From assembly GCA_902470365.1 (NCBI GenBank), contig CABRFZ010000005.1, positions 1-64,000 on the forward strand: a DNA stretch of 64,000 nt, read 5' to 3'. The translations under genes and the position numbers were made by a program. The notes beneath the pieces were generated by a model. That model did not search any database and was not told where the DNA came from. It worked only from the letters and a program-made list of their open reading frames with translations. This document shows, piece by piece, positions 8,826 to 16,557 of the stretch. Source of the DNA: an uncultured Collinsella sp. (GTDB taxonomy: Bacteria; Actinomycetota; Coriobacteriia; Coriobacteriales; Coriobacteriaceae). The stretch's first letter is position 1, and every line of letters starts with the position of its first letter.

Positions 8826-9368
8826 ATGCCCAGCGTTGCCGTTCTCGCCGCCGATGGCTTTGAAACTATTGAATGCTTGACCATGGTCGATGTCATGCGT
8901 CGCGGCGGCGTGCGTGCCACGCTCGTCTCGATCATGCCCACGCGCGAGGTCGTAAGCTCGTTGCAGATCCCCGTGACCTGCGATGCACTCTTTGATGAGA
9001 TCAACTTTGACGAGTACGACTGCGTCGTGCTGCCCGGCGGCCTGCCCGGTGCCACCAACCTGCGCGCCGATCAGCGTGTCTGCGACGTGGTCTGCGAGTT
9101 CGCCGCGACCAAGCACGTCGCCGCCATCTGCGCCGCCCCGTTTATCCTGGGCGAGCTCGACCTGCTCGAGGGGCGCCACGCCACGTGCTTCCCTGGCTTT
9201 GAGAAAAGCTTCCCCGAAGGCGCCTATACCGGCGAGAAGGTCACGCAAGACGGCAACATCATCACTGCCAGCGGCATGGCACAGTCACTCCCCTTTGCAT
9301 TGGAGCTGCTGCGCACGCTCGCCGGCGACAAGGCCGTCGAGAAGGTCGCCGAGGGCATCCAACTATGA
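8826..9368 (+). CDS. DJ-1/PfpI family protein
   Basis: A 180-residue member of the DJ-1/ThiJ superfamily, which includes glyoxalase-like or protein-repair enzymes and chaperones. The nucleophile elbow is AAICAAPF with Cys102; the family Glu is in the early GFETIE segment. The start at 8826 is preceded by AAAGGAACCCTC. Its stop overlaps the start of the Maf gene by four bases (ATGA), so the two are translationally coupled. The substrate is unknown. Confidence 0.88.
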   Translation: MPSVAVLAADGFETIECLTMVDVMRRGGVRATLVSIMPTREVVSSLQIPVTCDALFDEINFDEYDCVVLPGGLPGATNLRADQRVCDVVCEFAATKHVAAICAAPFILGELDLLEGRHATCFPGFEKSFPEGAYTGEKVTQDGNIITASGMAQSLPFALELLRTLAGDKAVEKVAEGIQL

Positions 9369-9946
9369 TTTTGGCTTCCCAATCGCCGCGCCGCATAGAG
9401 CTGATGCGCGAGGCAGGCTACAACATTCGCGTGATTCCCGCGGATATCGACGAAACGCCCTTTGATGGCGAGCCCCCGCTCACGCTTGTCGAGCGCTTGG
9501 CACGCGCCAAGGCGGCTGCCGTTGCTGCCGAGTATGCCGAGCCCAATGAGTTGACCGTCGCGGCCGACACCATCGTCACCTTCGACGGCAAGATTTTGGG
9601 CAAGCCGGCAACCGAGGACGAGGCGCGCACCATGCTCCGTGAGCTTTCGGGCCGCACGCACCAGGTCGCAACCGGCGTCTGCATCGTTAAGGCAGGCAAT
9701 ACGGCCGCCCCGCATGCCGCCGAGAGCCTGTCCTTTGTCGATGTGACCGACGTGACGTTCTACGAGCTCACCGACGAGCAGATCGAGCGCTACGTCGCCT
9801 CGGGTGAGCCCATGGACAAGGCCGGCGCCTACGGCATTCAGGGCACAGGCGGACGCATGCTCGTGCACGATATTTCGGGCGACTTCTATAACGTGGTGGG
9901 CCTACCCATCGCCCGCGTCGCGCGCGCGATTCAAAAACTCTCGTAA
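9365..9946 (+). CDS. maf: Maf/YhdE-like nucleoside triphosphate pyrophosphatase
   Basis: Removes pyrophosphate from non-standard or excess nucleotides (dTTP/UTP or methylated nucleotides in known members). The 193 residues begin with LASQSPRRIELMREAGY, the family signature; later motifs are VAADTIV and GKILGKP. It overlaps the DJ-1 gene stop by four bases, so it is coupled to it. Similar Maf proteins are sometimes called septum formation inhibitors. Confidence 0.93.
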   Translation: MILASQSPRRIELMREAGYNIRVIPADIDETPFDGEPPLTLVERLARAKAAAVAAEYAEPNELTVAADTIVTFDGKILGKPATEDEARTMLRELSGRTHQVATGVCIVKAGNTAAPHAAESLSFVDVTDVTFYELTDEQIERYVASGEPMDKAGAYGIQGTGGRMLVHDISGDFYNVVGLPIARVARAIQKLS

Positions 9947-9954
9947 TTGCATCT

Positions 9955-9977
9955 GGCGCTGGGTATTCCCCAGCGCC
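9955..9977 (+). terminator. Hairpin after maf
   Basis: GGCGCTGGG pairs with CCCAGCGCC around a five-base loop, 9 bases past the maf stop. The following TACAATTTTGG is only weakly T-rich, so termination may be partial. Confidence 0.6.
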
Positions 9978-10047
9978 TACAATTTTGGCGTACCGTACGG
10001 ATCCCGACCGGGCACAAGGCGCGGCGGAAAACCGATAGGAGTTAAAC

Positions 10048-11049
10048 ATGGACACACTGCTCGAGGCCATTGACGTCTGCGATGTCGATGGCTTTTGCTA
10101 TGGCAACTATACGGACGAGGAGGCCGGCACCGGTTGCACCGTAATCGTGGCACCCGAGGGCGCCACCGGCGGCGTTGATGTTCGCGGCGGTGCTCCCGCT
10201 TCGCGCGAGACCGACCTGCTACGACCCGAGAACACCGTCGACAAGGTCCACGCCGTCTGCCTTTCGGGCGGATCGGCCTTTGGCCTCGAGGCCGCAAGCG
10301 GCGTCGCTCGCGAGCTTGAGAGCCGCGGCATCGGCCTTCCCGTCGGCCCCACGCAGGTGCCTATCGTGTGCTCCAGCTGTATCTTCGACCTTGCCTTTGG
10401 CGACCCCACCGTGCGCCCCGACATTGAGGCCGGCATCGCCGCCGTGCGCGAAGCACTCGACCACACCCCCACCAAGCTCGAACAGGGCAACGTAGGCGCC
10501 GGCACCGGCGCCACTGTAGGCAAGCTCATGGGGCCTGCCACCTGCATGAAGGCCGGCCTTGGAGCTGCTGCCGTGGCGCTCGGCCCCATCAAGGTGGGCG
10601 CCGTGGTCTCAGTCAACGCCTGCGGCAACGTTGTCGACCCCTTCACCGGCGAGTGGGTCGCCGGCATGCGCGCCGCAGCCGATAGCGACCAGATCGTCGA
10701 CATGGAACTCGCAGCCTTTGCCGCCGCCGGATCCATGCAGATGCCGCTCGACCGCACCAACACCACCATCAGCTGCATCGTCACCAACGTGGAACTCACT
10801 AAGGCACAAGCCACCAAGGTCTCCCAGATGGCCGCAGACGCCTACGCACACGCCATCCGTCCCACGCACACCACCAACGACGGCGACACCATCTACACCC
10901 TCGCCAGCGGCAAACTGGGCGCCCAGGCAAGTGCCGCCGTTCCCCTAGACCTGCTGGGCATGCTCGCCGTAAGGACTTTGCAAACCGCCATCGCAAACGG
11001 AGCCAAAACCGCCAAAACCTCCCACGGCATCCCCGGCGCCGCGAAGTAA
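10048..11049 (+). CDS. P1 family peptidase (DmpA/BapA-like aminopeptidase)
   Basis: A 333-residue N-terminal-nucleophile peptidase of the S58 family, which self-cleaves and then acts as L-aminopeptidase, D-amidase or beta-aminopeptidase. Seen are TGCTVI near the N-terminus, CLSGGSAFGLEAASGV, and QGNVGAGTGATVGK, all typical of the family. The likely self-cleavage point is in RTNTTISCI (about residues 231-239), where a Thr would become the nucleophile in place of the Ser of DmpA. The start has AGGAGTTAAAC before it. It is followed directly by a long nested inverted repeat. Confidence 0.88.
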   Translation: MDTLLEAIDVCDVDGFCYGNYTDEEAGTGCTVIVAPEGATGGVDVRGGAPASRETDLLRPENTVDKVHAVCLSGGSAFGLEAASGVARELESRGIGLPVGPTQVPIVCSSCIFDLAFGDPTVRPDIEAGIAAVREALDHTPTKLEQGNVGAGTGATVGKLMGPATCMKAGLGAAAVALGPIKVGAVVSVNACGNVVDPFTGEWVAGMRAAADSDQIVDMELAAFAAAGSMQMPLDRTNTTISCIVTNVELTKAQATKVSQMAADAYAHAIRPTHTTNDGDTIYTLASGKLGAQASAAVPLDLLGMLAVRTLQTAIANGAKTAKTSHGIPGAAK

Positions 11050-11061
11050 CCCCACTCGACC

Positions 11062-11192
11062 GTCGGTCGGAGGCGGGCGGGCATTACGTTTGCTGCTCTA
11101 CAGTCCTATGCAAGACGAAGGCCACATTAAGTGGCCTTCGTCTTGCATGCGGAACTCGCGACAAACGTAATGCCCGCCCGCCTCCGACCGAC
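11062..11192 (+). repeat. 3'-UTR nested inverted repeat, family II, copy 1
   Basis: Starts 13 bases after the P1 peptidase stop. Perfect 31-base outer arms (11062-11092 with 11162-11192) enclose perfect 18-base inner arms (11108-11125 with 11131-11148) and a loop ATTAA. The internal loops carry ACAGTCCT (left) and TGCGGAACT (right), the blocks shared with the other family II copies. The outer arms end in GTTTG/CAAAC like copy 2 but are otherwise unrelated to it. Confidence 0.85.
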
Positions 11193-11209
11193 TACCAACT
11201 AATATTTTT

Positions 11210-11260
11210 TCAGCCCAGGCCCCTGTGTACCGCGCGTCGAAGATCTTCAAATTCAAATAA
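11210..11260 (+). pseudogene. Possible remnant of a glycosyltransferase 3' end
   Basis: In the frame of 11240 the plus strand reads VYRASKIFKFK followed by a stop at 11258. The neighbouring minus-strand GT2 gene ends LYRLASKIFKFN. At DNA level AAGATCTTCAAATTCAA (11240-11256) is the exact inverse of 11432-11448. The simplest reading is the tail of a lost or inverted paralogue. Confidence 0.4.
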
Positions 11261-11285
11261 CCTGACAATCGATTCTTATAGCAGA

Positions 11286-11395
11286 GGCCCCTTGGCCTTT
11301 AGTTTGATACAAGTTCCGCACGAGCCGGAAAGCACTTAATGTGCTTTCCGTGCGAGCAGGACTGTTCGCAGTAGCAAACTAAAGGCCAAGGGGCC
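11286..11395 (-). repeat. 3'-UTR nested inverted repeat, family II, copy 2
   Basis: Lies 33 bases past the GT2 stop, in the sense orientation of that minus-strand gene. Perfect 21-base outer arms (11286-11306 with 11375-11395) enclose an inner stem GGAAAGCAC / GTGCTTTCC with loop TTAAT. On the minus strand the internal loops read ACAGTCCT and TGCGGAACT, as in copy 1, and the apical sequence CACATTAAGTG is also the same as copy 1. Confidence 0.85.
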
Positions 11396-11427
11396 CAGTC
11401 AACCTATCAGCAGCGATTACTCGGCAG

Positions 11428-12459
11428 CTAGTTGAATTTGAAGATCTTTGAGGCAAGACGGTATAGGCCGAGTGTGGTTTTGTCTCCGGCCCGTCCGCGC
11501 AGATTGGTGAAGAACCCGACCACGCCGTAGCGGGCACGACGATACATGCGCTCGTCGTAGGCCTTCAAATCATTCCACAGCGTCTTGAGGCGCTCGTCGG
11601 CGCAATCTTCCTCGGAAAGCTTGGTGAGCACCGAGCAGATCGCCATCATCATGGTGAAATAGCCCATCATGTACGAGCGCAGACGCGACGACACAACATC
11701 GCTGTACAGGTGGTACGACTCCATCATGATGCGCGTCACACGGAACTGCTGGTCCAGACGCTTGACCATCGTTGCCTCGTTGACGCTCTGGCCTTCGCGA
11801 CCGATAAAGTAACGGTAGAGGTCGATGTCGGCGTAGTACATGGTCTTGCAACGCGGCAGCGGCACGTAGGCGTAGATGTTGTCCACATAGAACGTGTGCG
11901 GCGGCATGGGAAGGTTGGACTCACGAAGCACATCCGTGCGATAGCACAGGCTGTGCATGAGTAGGTTCTGGTCCAGGCGGAAATGACCGATCTGATCCCA
12001 GGAAAAGATCTTTTTGCGCGGCAGGGCAAATTTGTAGCCAATAGCGGTATGCGTGCCCTCGTAAACCTTCTCGTACACGTAGTTCGAGATAAACAGGTCA
12101 ACGCGCTGGTCACGCTCTTCAAAGCCACGCAGAATCGACAGCATAGTCGAAAGAGCCGCAGCATCGAGCCAGTCATCCGAGTCGACGACCTTGTAGTAGG
12201 TGCCCTGTGCCTCGCGCAGACCCGAAAGGACGGCAATACCGTGGCCGCCGTTCTCCTGGTGCACCGCGCGAATGATACCGGGATAACGTGCCTCCCACTC
12301 GTCGGCCTTGGCGGCCGTCTCGTCCTTGGAGCCGTCGTCCACTACGATAATCTCGATATCGGTGGCGTAATTGCTCCCCTCCAAGATGGAGGTGATGCAA
12401 TGGTCCATGTCCTTGGCGGCGTTATACGAGGGAATACCGAATGTTATGACTTTATGCAT
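11428..12459 (-). CDS. Family 2 glycosyltransferase
   Basis: A 343-residue GT-A fold transferase that moves a sugar from a nucleotide donor onto a cell-surface glycan or lipid acceptor. The N-terminus has the typical FGIPSYNAAKDMD strand, IIVVDDGSKDET and the metal-binding VVDSDDW. No membrane segments are evident. The start at 12459 overlaps the glf stop by eight bases (ATGCATAA), so it is coupled to UDP-galactopyranose mutase; transfer of galactofuranose is therefore a reasonable guess, not a demonstrated one. Confidence 0.88.
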   Translation of the reverse strand: MHKVITFGIPSYNAAKDMDHCITSILEGSNYATDIEIIVVDDGSKDETAAKADEWEARYPGIIRAVHQENGGHGIAVLSGLREAQGTYYKVVDSDDWLDAAALSTMLSILRGFEERDQRVDLFISNYVYEKVYEGTHTAIGYKFALPRKKIFSWDQIGHFRLDQNLLMHSLCYRTDVLRESNLPMPPHTFYVDNIYAYVPLPRCKTMYYADIDLYRYFIGREGQSVNEATMVKRLDQQFRVTRIMMESYHLYSDVVSSRLRSYMMGYFTMMMAICSVLTKLSEEDCADERLKTLWNDLKAYDERMYRRARYGVVGFFTNLRGRAGDKTTLGLYRLASKIFKFN

Positions 12460-13654
12460 GGCAGGCGATAATCTCATCCGAAAGATCGAGGGCGGAATTG
12501 GTCACAGCGTCCATATCGTAGTAACGATACTCGGCCAGACGACCCACCGGGTGGAAGTTCGTCAGGTTCTGGACGCGCTCAAGATAGCGCTCGTAGAGCT
12601 CGCGGTTCTCGGGCTCAAGAATGGCATAGTAGGGCGTCTCGCCCGAGCCGGGCGTATAGGCCTTGGAGTACTCCTTCATGATGGTGGTCTTGCCGGGCAG
12701 GACCTGACCGGTCATGTTCTTGAACTCGGTGATACGCGTGTAGTCCTCGCTCGTGGTGTAGTTGACGGTGCCCACGGGCTGGAACTGATCCATATCGAGC
12801 GTCTCGAACTTCATGTCGAGCGTGCGGTACGGCAGCGCGCCCAGGTCGAGGTTGAACAGCTCGTCGAGCGGACCGGTGTAGACGATCTCGCCGCCATAGA
12901 CCTTGCCGTCGATCTTGACGGTAGTCTCGTCGATCTCGAAGAGGTCACGGGCGTCTACGCCACAGAATACGTCGATCAGATCGTGATCGAGCATATGCTC
13001 GAACAGCGCGGTATAGCCGTCCTGCGGCATGCCCTGGAAAGGAGCCTGCGGGAAGTAGCGATCGTCATCGCCCACAAAGACGGGGACGCGGCCGGTGATC
13101 GAGGGGTCGATCTGGTCGGGCGTCTGGCCCCACTGCTTCATGGTGTAATGCAAAAAGACGTTCTCATAGACATAATCGGCGACCTCGGCAAGATCCGGGT
13201 CGTTCTTCTTGCGCAGCTCCATAATGGGCACCTTGACGTCCTTGCCAAAGGTCTCCACGAGCTTTTGGTACAGTTCCTCGCCGCGCTCATCGCCAAAGGC
13301 GAGCTTGAGGCTCGCATGGTTAAAGGGCACGGGCATAAGGGTACCGTTGATGTTGGCGAGCACCTTGTGCTGGTAGTCCGTCCACTTGGTAAAGCGCGAC
13401 AGGAAATTGTGGACGCGCTCGTTAAAGGTATGATAGATGTGCGGACCATACTCGTGGACCAGGATTCCCGCCTCGTCAGTGCAGTCGAAGGCATTGCCCG
13501 CAATGTGGCTACGGCGCTCCAAAACGGCAACACGATAGCCGATGGTTTCGGCAAGACGGCGGGCGCAAACGGCACCGGCATATCCAGCACCGACGACAAT
13601 CATGTCGTACGCGCCGGCGTTAAAGCCTTCAGGCAGGCCTGAGGTAATCTGCAT
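12452..13654 (-). CDS. glf: UDP-galactopyranose mutase
   Basis: Converts UDP-galactopyranose to UDP-galactofuranose using reduced FAD, supplying galactofuranose for surface glycans. The 400-residue protein has the FAD-binding VVGAGYAGAVCARRLAE near the N-terminus, the HIAGNAFD and EYGPHIYHT motifs and a C-terminal PVGRLAEYRYYDMD segment. AAGGAG stands six bases before the start. It is the first gene of a two-gene operon with the GT2 downstream. Confidence 0.96.
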   Translation of the reverse strand: MQITSGLPEGFNAGAYDMIVVGAGYAGAVCARRLAETIGYRVAVLERRSHIAGNAFDCTDEAGILVHEYGPHIYHTFNERVHNFLSRFTKWTDYQHKVLANINGTLMPVPFNHASLKLAFGDERGEELYQKLVETFGKDVKVPIMELRKKNDPDLAEVADYVYENVFLHYTMKQWGQTPDQIDPSITGRVPVFVGDDDRYFPQAPFQGMPQDGYTALFEHMLDHDLIDVFCGVDARDLFEIDETTVKIDGKVYGGEIVYTGPLDELFNLDLGALPYRTLDMKFETLDMDQFQPVGTVNYTTSEDYTRITEFKNMTGQVLPGKTTIMKEYSKAYTPGSGETPYYAILEPENRELYERYLERVQNLTNFHPVGRLAEYRYYDMDAVTNSALDLSDEIIACHA

Positions 13655-13732
13655 CGATACTCCTTGTCAAAAGCCACGGGCTCGTTAGCTGGGCTTTTCT
13701 CGAACATTCTTCGAGACATATTTATCAGAGCG

Positions 13733-13758
13733 ATTATAGCGCTAATGCGTCCTATAAT
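13733..13758. promoter_or_regulatory. Overlapping divergent promoters for glf and pta
   Basis: TATAAT at 13753-13758 faces pta; its mirror ATTATA at 13733-13738 is a TATAAT facing glf. Each -10 lies where the -35 of the other would be, so the two promoters should exclude each other sterically. The -35 matches themselves are poor. Confidence 0.55.
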
Positions 13759-13810
13759 GAGCTTGCCACACAAGGAAAGCTCAAGCACCGCGGCGTACAT
13801 AATTGAAAGG

Positions 13811-13834
13811 TAAACCCGCTAGCAGCGGGTTTAT
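13811..13834 (+). promoter_or_regulatory. Hairpin in the pta leader
   Basis: TAAACCCGCT pairs with AGCGGGTTTA around AGC, about 50 bases before the pta start and downstream of its TATAAT. It is followed by TTCG rather than a T run. It may be an attenuator or leader stabiliser. Confidence 0.5.
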
Positions 13835-13885
13835 TCGTGAACAGCCGGGTGCCTGGAGCTTAGCGAAACGCTTGTAAGGAGTAAC

Positions 13886-14866
13886 ATGAGCGATTTCCTA
13901 AACCGTATGAAGTCTGCCGCCAAGGCCGACCTTAAGACGATCGTCCTGCCCGAGGGCGAGGATCCGCGCACTATCGTCGCGGCCACCAAAATCATCGAGG
14001 AGGGCCTGGCAAAGATCGTCATCCTGGGCAACCCCGACGAGATCAACGTTCCCGGCGCTACCGTCATCGACCCGCGCAATGCCGAGAAGCACGAGGAGTA
14101 TGCGCAGAAGTTTGCTGAGCTCCGCGCCAAGAAGGGCGTTACCATCGAGCAGGCTCGCGCCCAGGTGATGGACGCCACCTACTTTGGCACCATGATGGTC
14201 AAGATGGGCGACGCCGACGGCCTGGTCTCCGGCGCCTGCCACTCCACCGCGGACACCCTGCGCCCTGCACTTCAGATCCTCAAGACCGCCCCGGGCACCA
14301 AGCTGGTCTCGGCCTTCTTCGTGATGTGCACCGACACCCCGCAGTTCGGCACCGACGGCACGCTGATCTTCGCCGACTGCGGCCTCAACATCAACCCGTC
14401 CTCCGACGAGCTCTCCGAGATCGCCATCGCCTCCGCTCACTCCTGGTCCACCTTCATGGGCAACGTTGAGCCGCACGTGGCCATGCTCTCCTACTCCACC
14501 ATGGGCTCCGCCGGCGGCGAGGTCGCCAAGAAGGTCCAAGAGGCCGTAAAGTTCTGCAAGGAGAAGGCTCCCGAGCTCGCCATCGACGGCGACCTGCAGC
14601 TCGATGCCGCTATCGTCCCCACTGTCGCCCAGCTCAAGGCTCCCGGCTCCTCCGTCGCCGGTAAGGCTAACGTGCTGGTGTTCCCCGACCTCGAGGCCGG
14701 CAACATCGGCTACAAGCTGGTCCAGCGCTTCGCCGGTGCTGACGCCTACGGCCCCATCCTGCAGGGCATCGCCAAGCCGGTTAACGACCTTTCGCGCGGC
14801 TGCTCTGCCGACGACATCGTGGGTGTCGTAGCCATCACCGCCGTCCAGGCTCAGATGGCTGAGTAG
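13886..14866 (+). CDS. pta: Phosphate acetyltransferase
   Basis: Converts acetyl-CoA and phosphate to acetyl phosphate and CoA in the cytosol; with acetate kinase it makes acetate and ATP. The 326-residue protein is the short form lacking the DRTGG/regulatory N-terminus. Seen are TIVLPEGEDPRTIVAA, DADGLVSGACHSTADTLRPALQI and QFGTDGTLIFADCGLNINP. TAAGGAG precedes the ATG. It points toward the two acetate kinase genes, separated from them by a nested repeat and a terminator. Confidence 0.97.
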   Translation: MSDFLNRMKSAAKADLKTIVLPEGEDPRTIVAATKIIEEGLAKIVILGNPDEINVPGATVIDPRNAEKHEEYAQKFAELRAKKGVTIEQARAQVMDATYFGTMMVKMGDADGLVSGACHSTADTLRPALQILKTAPGTKLVSAFFVMCTDTPQFGTDGTLIFADCGLNINPSSDELSEIAIASAHSWSTFMGNVEPHVAMLSYSTMGSAGGEVAKKVQEAVKFCKEKAPELAIDGDLQLDAAIVPTVAQLKAPGSSVAGKANVLVFPDLEAGNIGYKLVQRFAGADAYGPILQGIAKPVNDLSRGCSADDIVGVVAITAVQAQMAE

Positions 14867-14881
14867 CGGACATATCCCCTC

Positions 14882-15008
14882 GGGACCCTACAGGGTAAAG
14901 CTCTGAAAACGTCCTCGGACATGCATGAAACCCCCGCTGCGCACTTCGTGCGGCGGGGGTTTCATGCGTCCTGCGGAATATTTTCAGAGCTTTACCCTGT
15001 AGGGTCCC
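14882..15008 (+). repeat. 3'-UTR nested inverted repeat, family II, copy 3
   Basis: Starts 15 bases after the pta stop. Perfect 28-base outer arms (14882-14909 with 14981-15008) enclose 15-base inner arms (14923-14937 with 14953-14967) and an apical CGCAC-TTC-GTGCG. The internal loops read CGTCCT and TGCGGAA, similar to the ACAGTCCT and TGCGGAACT blocks of copies 1 and 2. It is the most divergent copy. From 15009 to 15156 nothing further was recognised. Confidence 0.75.
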
Positions 15009-15155
15009 TGCCGTCACATGGCATTCAGGGCATCTGGAGTGGACGGCGGCTTGGCTACGAGCTGGGGCTGAAAATCTGAATGGATGGGTGCCGTTGCTGG
15101 GAGCGCAGGCGTTGCTGGCGGTGATCACTTTGGGACTGGAATTTCCGCCTACTAG

Positions 15156-15193
15156 TAAAAAGGCCTCCGGAGCTGCTGCTCTGGAGGCCTTTC
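15156..15193 (-). terminator. Terminator after acetate kinase 1
   Basis: AAAGGCCTCC (15159-15168) pairs with GGAGGCCTTT (15183-15192), with an extra inner GAGC/GCTC stem. On the minus strand a T run follows, 22 bases past the ackA1 stop. Confidence 0.9.
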
Positions 15194-15214
15194 GTTTACT
15201 TGCAAATGCGCGCG

Positions 15215-16393
15215 TTAGTTGTTCTTGGTCAGACGCTCGACGTCGTGGGCGATCATGTATTCCTCGTCGGTGGGGATGACCATGACCGTGACGGCGGAAC
15301 CGGCGGCACTGATGACCTGCGGGCCGTTGCCCACGGCCTCGCGGTTCTTGTTATTGTCGATGCGCACGCCCAGCCACTCAAAGCAGTCACAGAAGGCCTT
15401 GCGGATCGACCAGTCGTTCTCGCCGATGCCGGCGGTAAAGGTGATGGTGTCCACGCCCGCCATAGAAGCGATCATGGAGCCGGCCTGCTGCATGGCCTTA
15501 TAGGCGAACATATCGAAGGCGAGCAGGCAGCGCTCGTCGCCCTCGGAGGCGCGTGTACGGATGTCGCGAGCGTCGTTGGAGATGCCCGAAATGGCAAGCA
15601 GACCAGACTGCTTGTTCATCAAGTCGTCGACTTCCTGGTAACTGTATCCGCCCTCGCGCTGAAGGTAGCACACGGTGGCCGGGTCAATGGAACCACAACG
15701 GGTGCCCATCATCAGGCCGTCGAGCGGCGTGAGGCCCATCGTGGTATCGCGGCACACGCCGTCCTCGATGGCGGCGAGCGAAGCACCGTTGCCCAGATGG
15801 CACGAAAGCAGACGGTGGCAGCGCGAGCCCAGGATCTCCTTGGCCATCATCCACTCATAGCGGTGGCTCGTGCCGTGGGCGCCGTACTTGCGCACGTGGT
15901 ACTTGTCGCACACGTCCTTGGGCAGCGCATAGGTATAGGCGACCTCGGGCATGGTCATGTGGAACGAGGTATCGAAGACCGCCACGTTGGGCAGCTCCGG
16001 ATACTTCTCACGGCAATACTCGATTGCCGCGGCCTCGCCGTAATTGTGCAGCGGAGCGAGCGGGGCCACCTCAAGGATCTTAGCCATGACCTCATCGTCG
16101 ACGACCGCGGAATCATCGAAGTGCCAGCCGCCCTGAACGATACGATGGCCAATGCCATCAATCGTAAAGTCGGTCTTCTCGAGCTCCTCGAGCACGCGAG
16201 CGATAGCAGAGCGATGATCGGGGAAAGGGACCTCCTCGGTCTGCTTGGCGCCACCGTTCTCGGAGTGGCCAAAGATGCCCATGTCCGAACCGATACGTTC
16301 GCAGTTGCCCTTGGCGAAAACCTCTCGGGTATCGGTATCCAAAAGCTGATATTTAAGGCTTGAGCTGCCGGCGTTGACAACAAGTACGTTCAT
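15215..16393 (-). CDS. ackA: Acetate kinase, paralogue 1
   Basis: Transfers phosphate from acetyl phosphate to ADP, giving acetate and ATP. The 392-residue protein has the ASKHA-fold motifs in canonical form: NAGSSSLKYQ at the N-terminus, YGAHGTSHRY (catalytic His region), CHLGNGAS, DTTMGLTPLDGLMMGTRCG and TAGIGEN. AAAGGAG precedes the start. It is the second of two tandem acetate kinase genes, with a terminator and 164 bases between them, so each is probably transcribed separately. It is the conventional copy. Confidence 0.95.
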   Translation of the reverse strand: MNVLVVNAGSSSLKYQLLDTDTREVFAKGNCERIGSDMGIFGHSENGGAKQTEEVPFPDHRSAIARVLEELEKTDFTIDGIGHRIVQGGWHFDDSAVVDDEVMAKILEVAPLAPLHNYGEAAAIEYCREKYPELPNVAVFDTSFHMTMPEVAYTYALPKDVCDKYHVRKYGAHGTSHRYEWMMAKEILGSRCHRLLSCHLGNGASLAAIEDGVCRDTTMGLTPLDGLMMGTRCGSIDPATVCYLQREGGYSYQEVDDLMNKQSGLLAISGISNDARDIRTRASEGDERCLLAFDMFAYKAMQQAGSMIASMAGVDTITFTAGIGENDWSIRKAFCDCFEWLGVRIDNNKNREAVGNGPQVISAAGSAVTVMVIPTDEEYMIAHDVERLTKNN

Positions 16394-16506
16394 GAGACTC
16401 CTTTGCAGTGCAATACGGTCGACGCAGACCCCTTAAGGCGGCCGCATGTTAATAAGAAGTTATCATAACTTAATAAATAGCTATCAGGCATATCGCCCAA
16501 CGAGCA

Positions 16507-16543
16507 CAAAAGAAGGGCCGAACGGCACTCGGTCGTCCAGCCC
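16507..16543 (-). terminator. Terminator after acetate kinase 2
   Basis: On the minus strand GGGCTG pairs with CGGCCC, continued by a GACG/CGTT stem with one mismatch, and is followed by TTCTTTT. Confidence 0.75.
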
Positions 16544-16557
16544 CTCCCCTCTTGCAA

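Noticed and set aside
15009..15156. GC-rich stretch between the pta repeat and the ackA terminator as a gene remnant
   Set aside because: No frame with a recognisable protein or start signal; left as unassigned.
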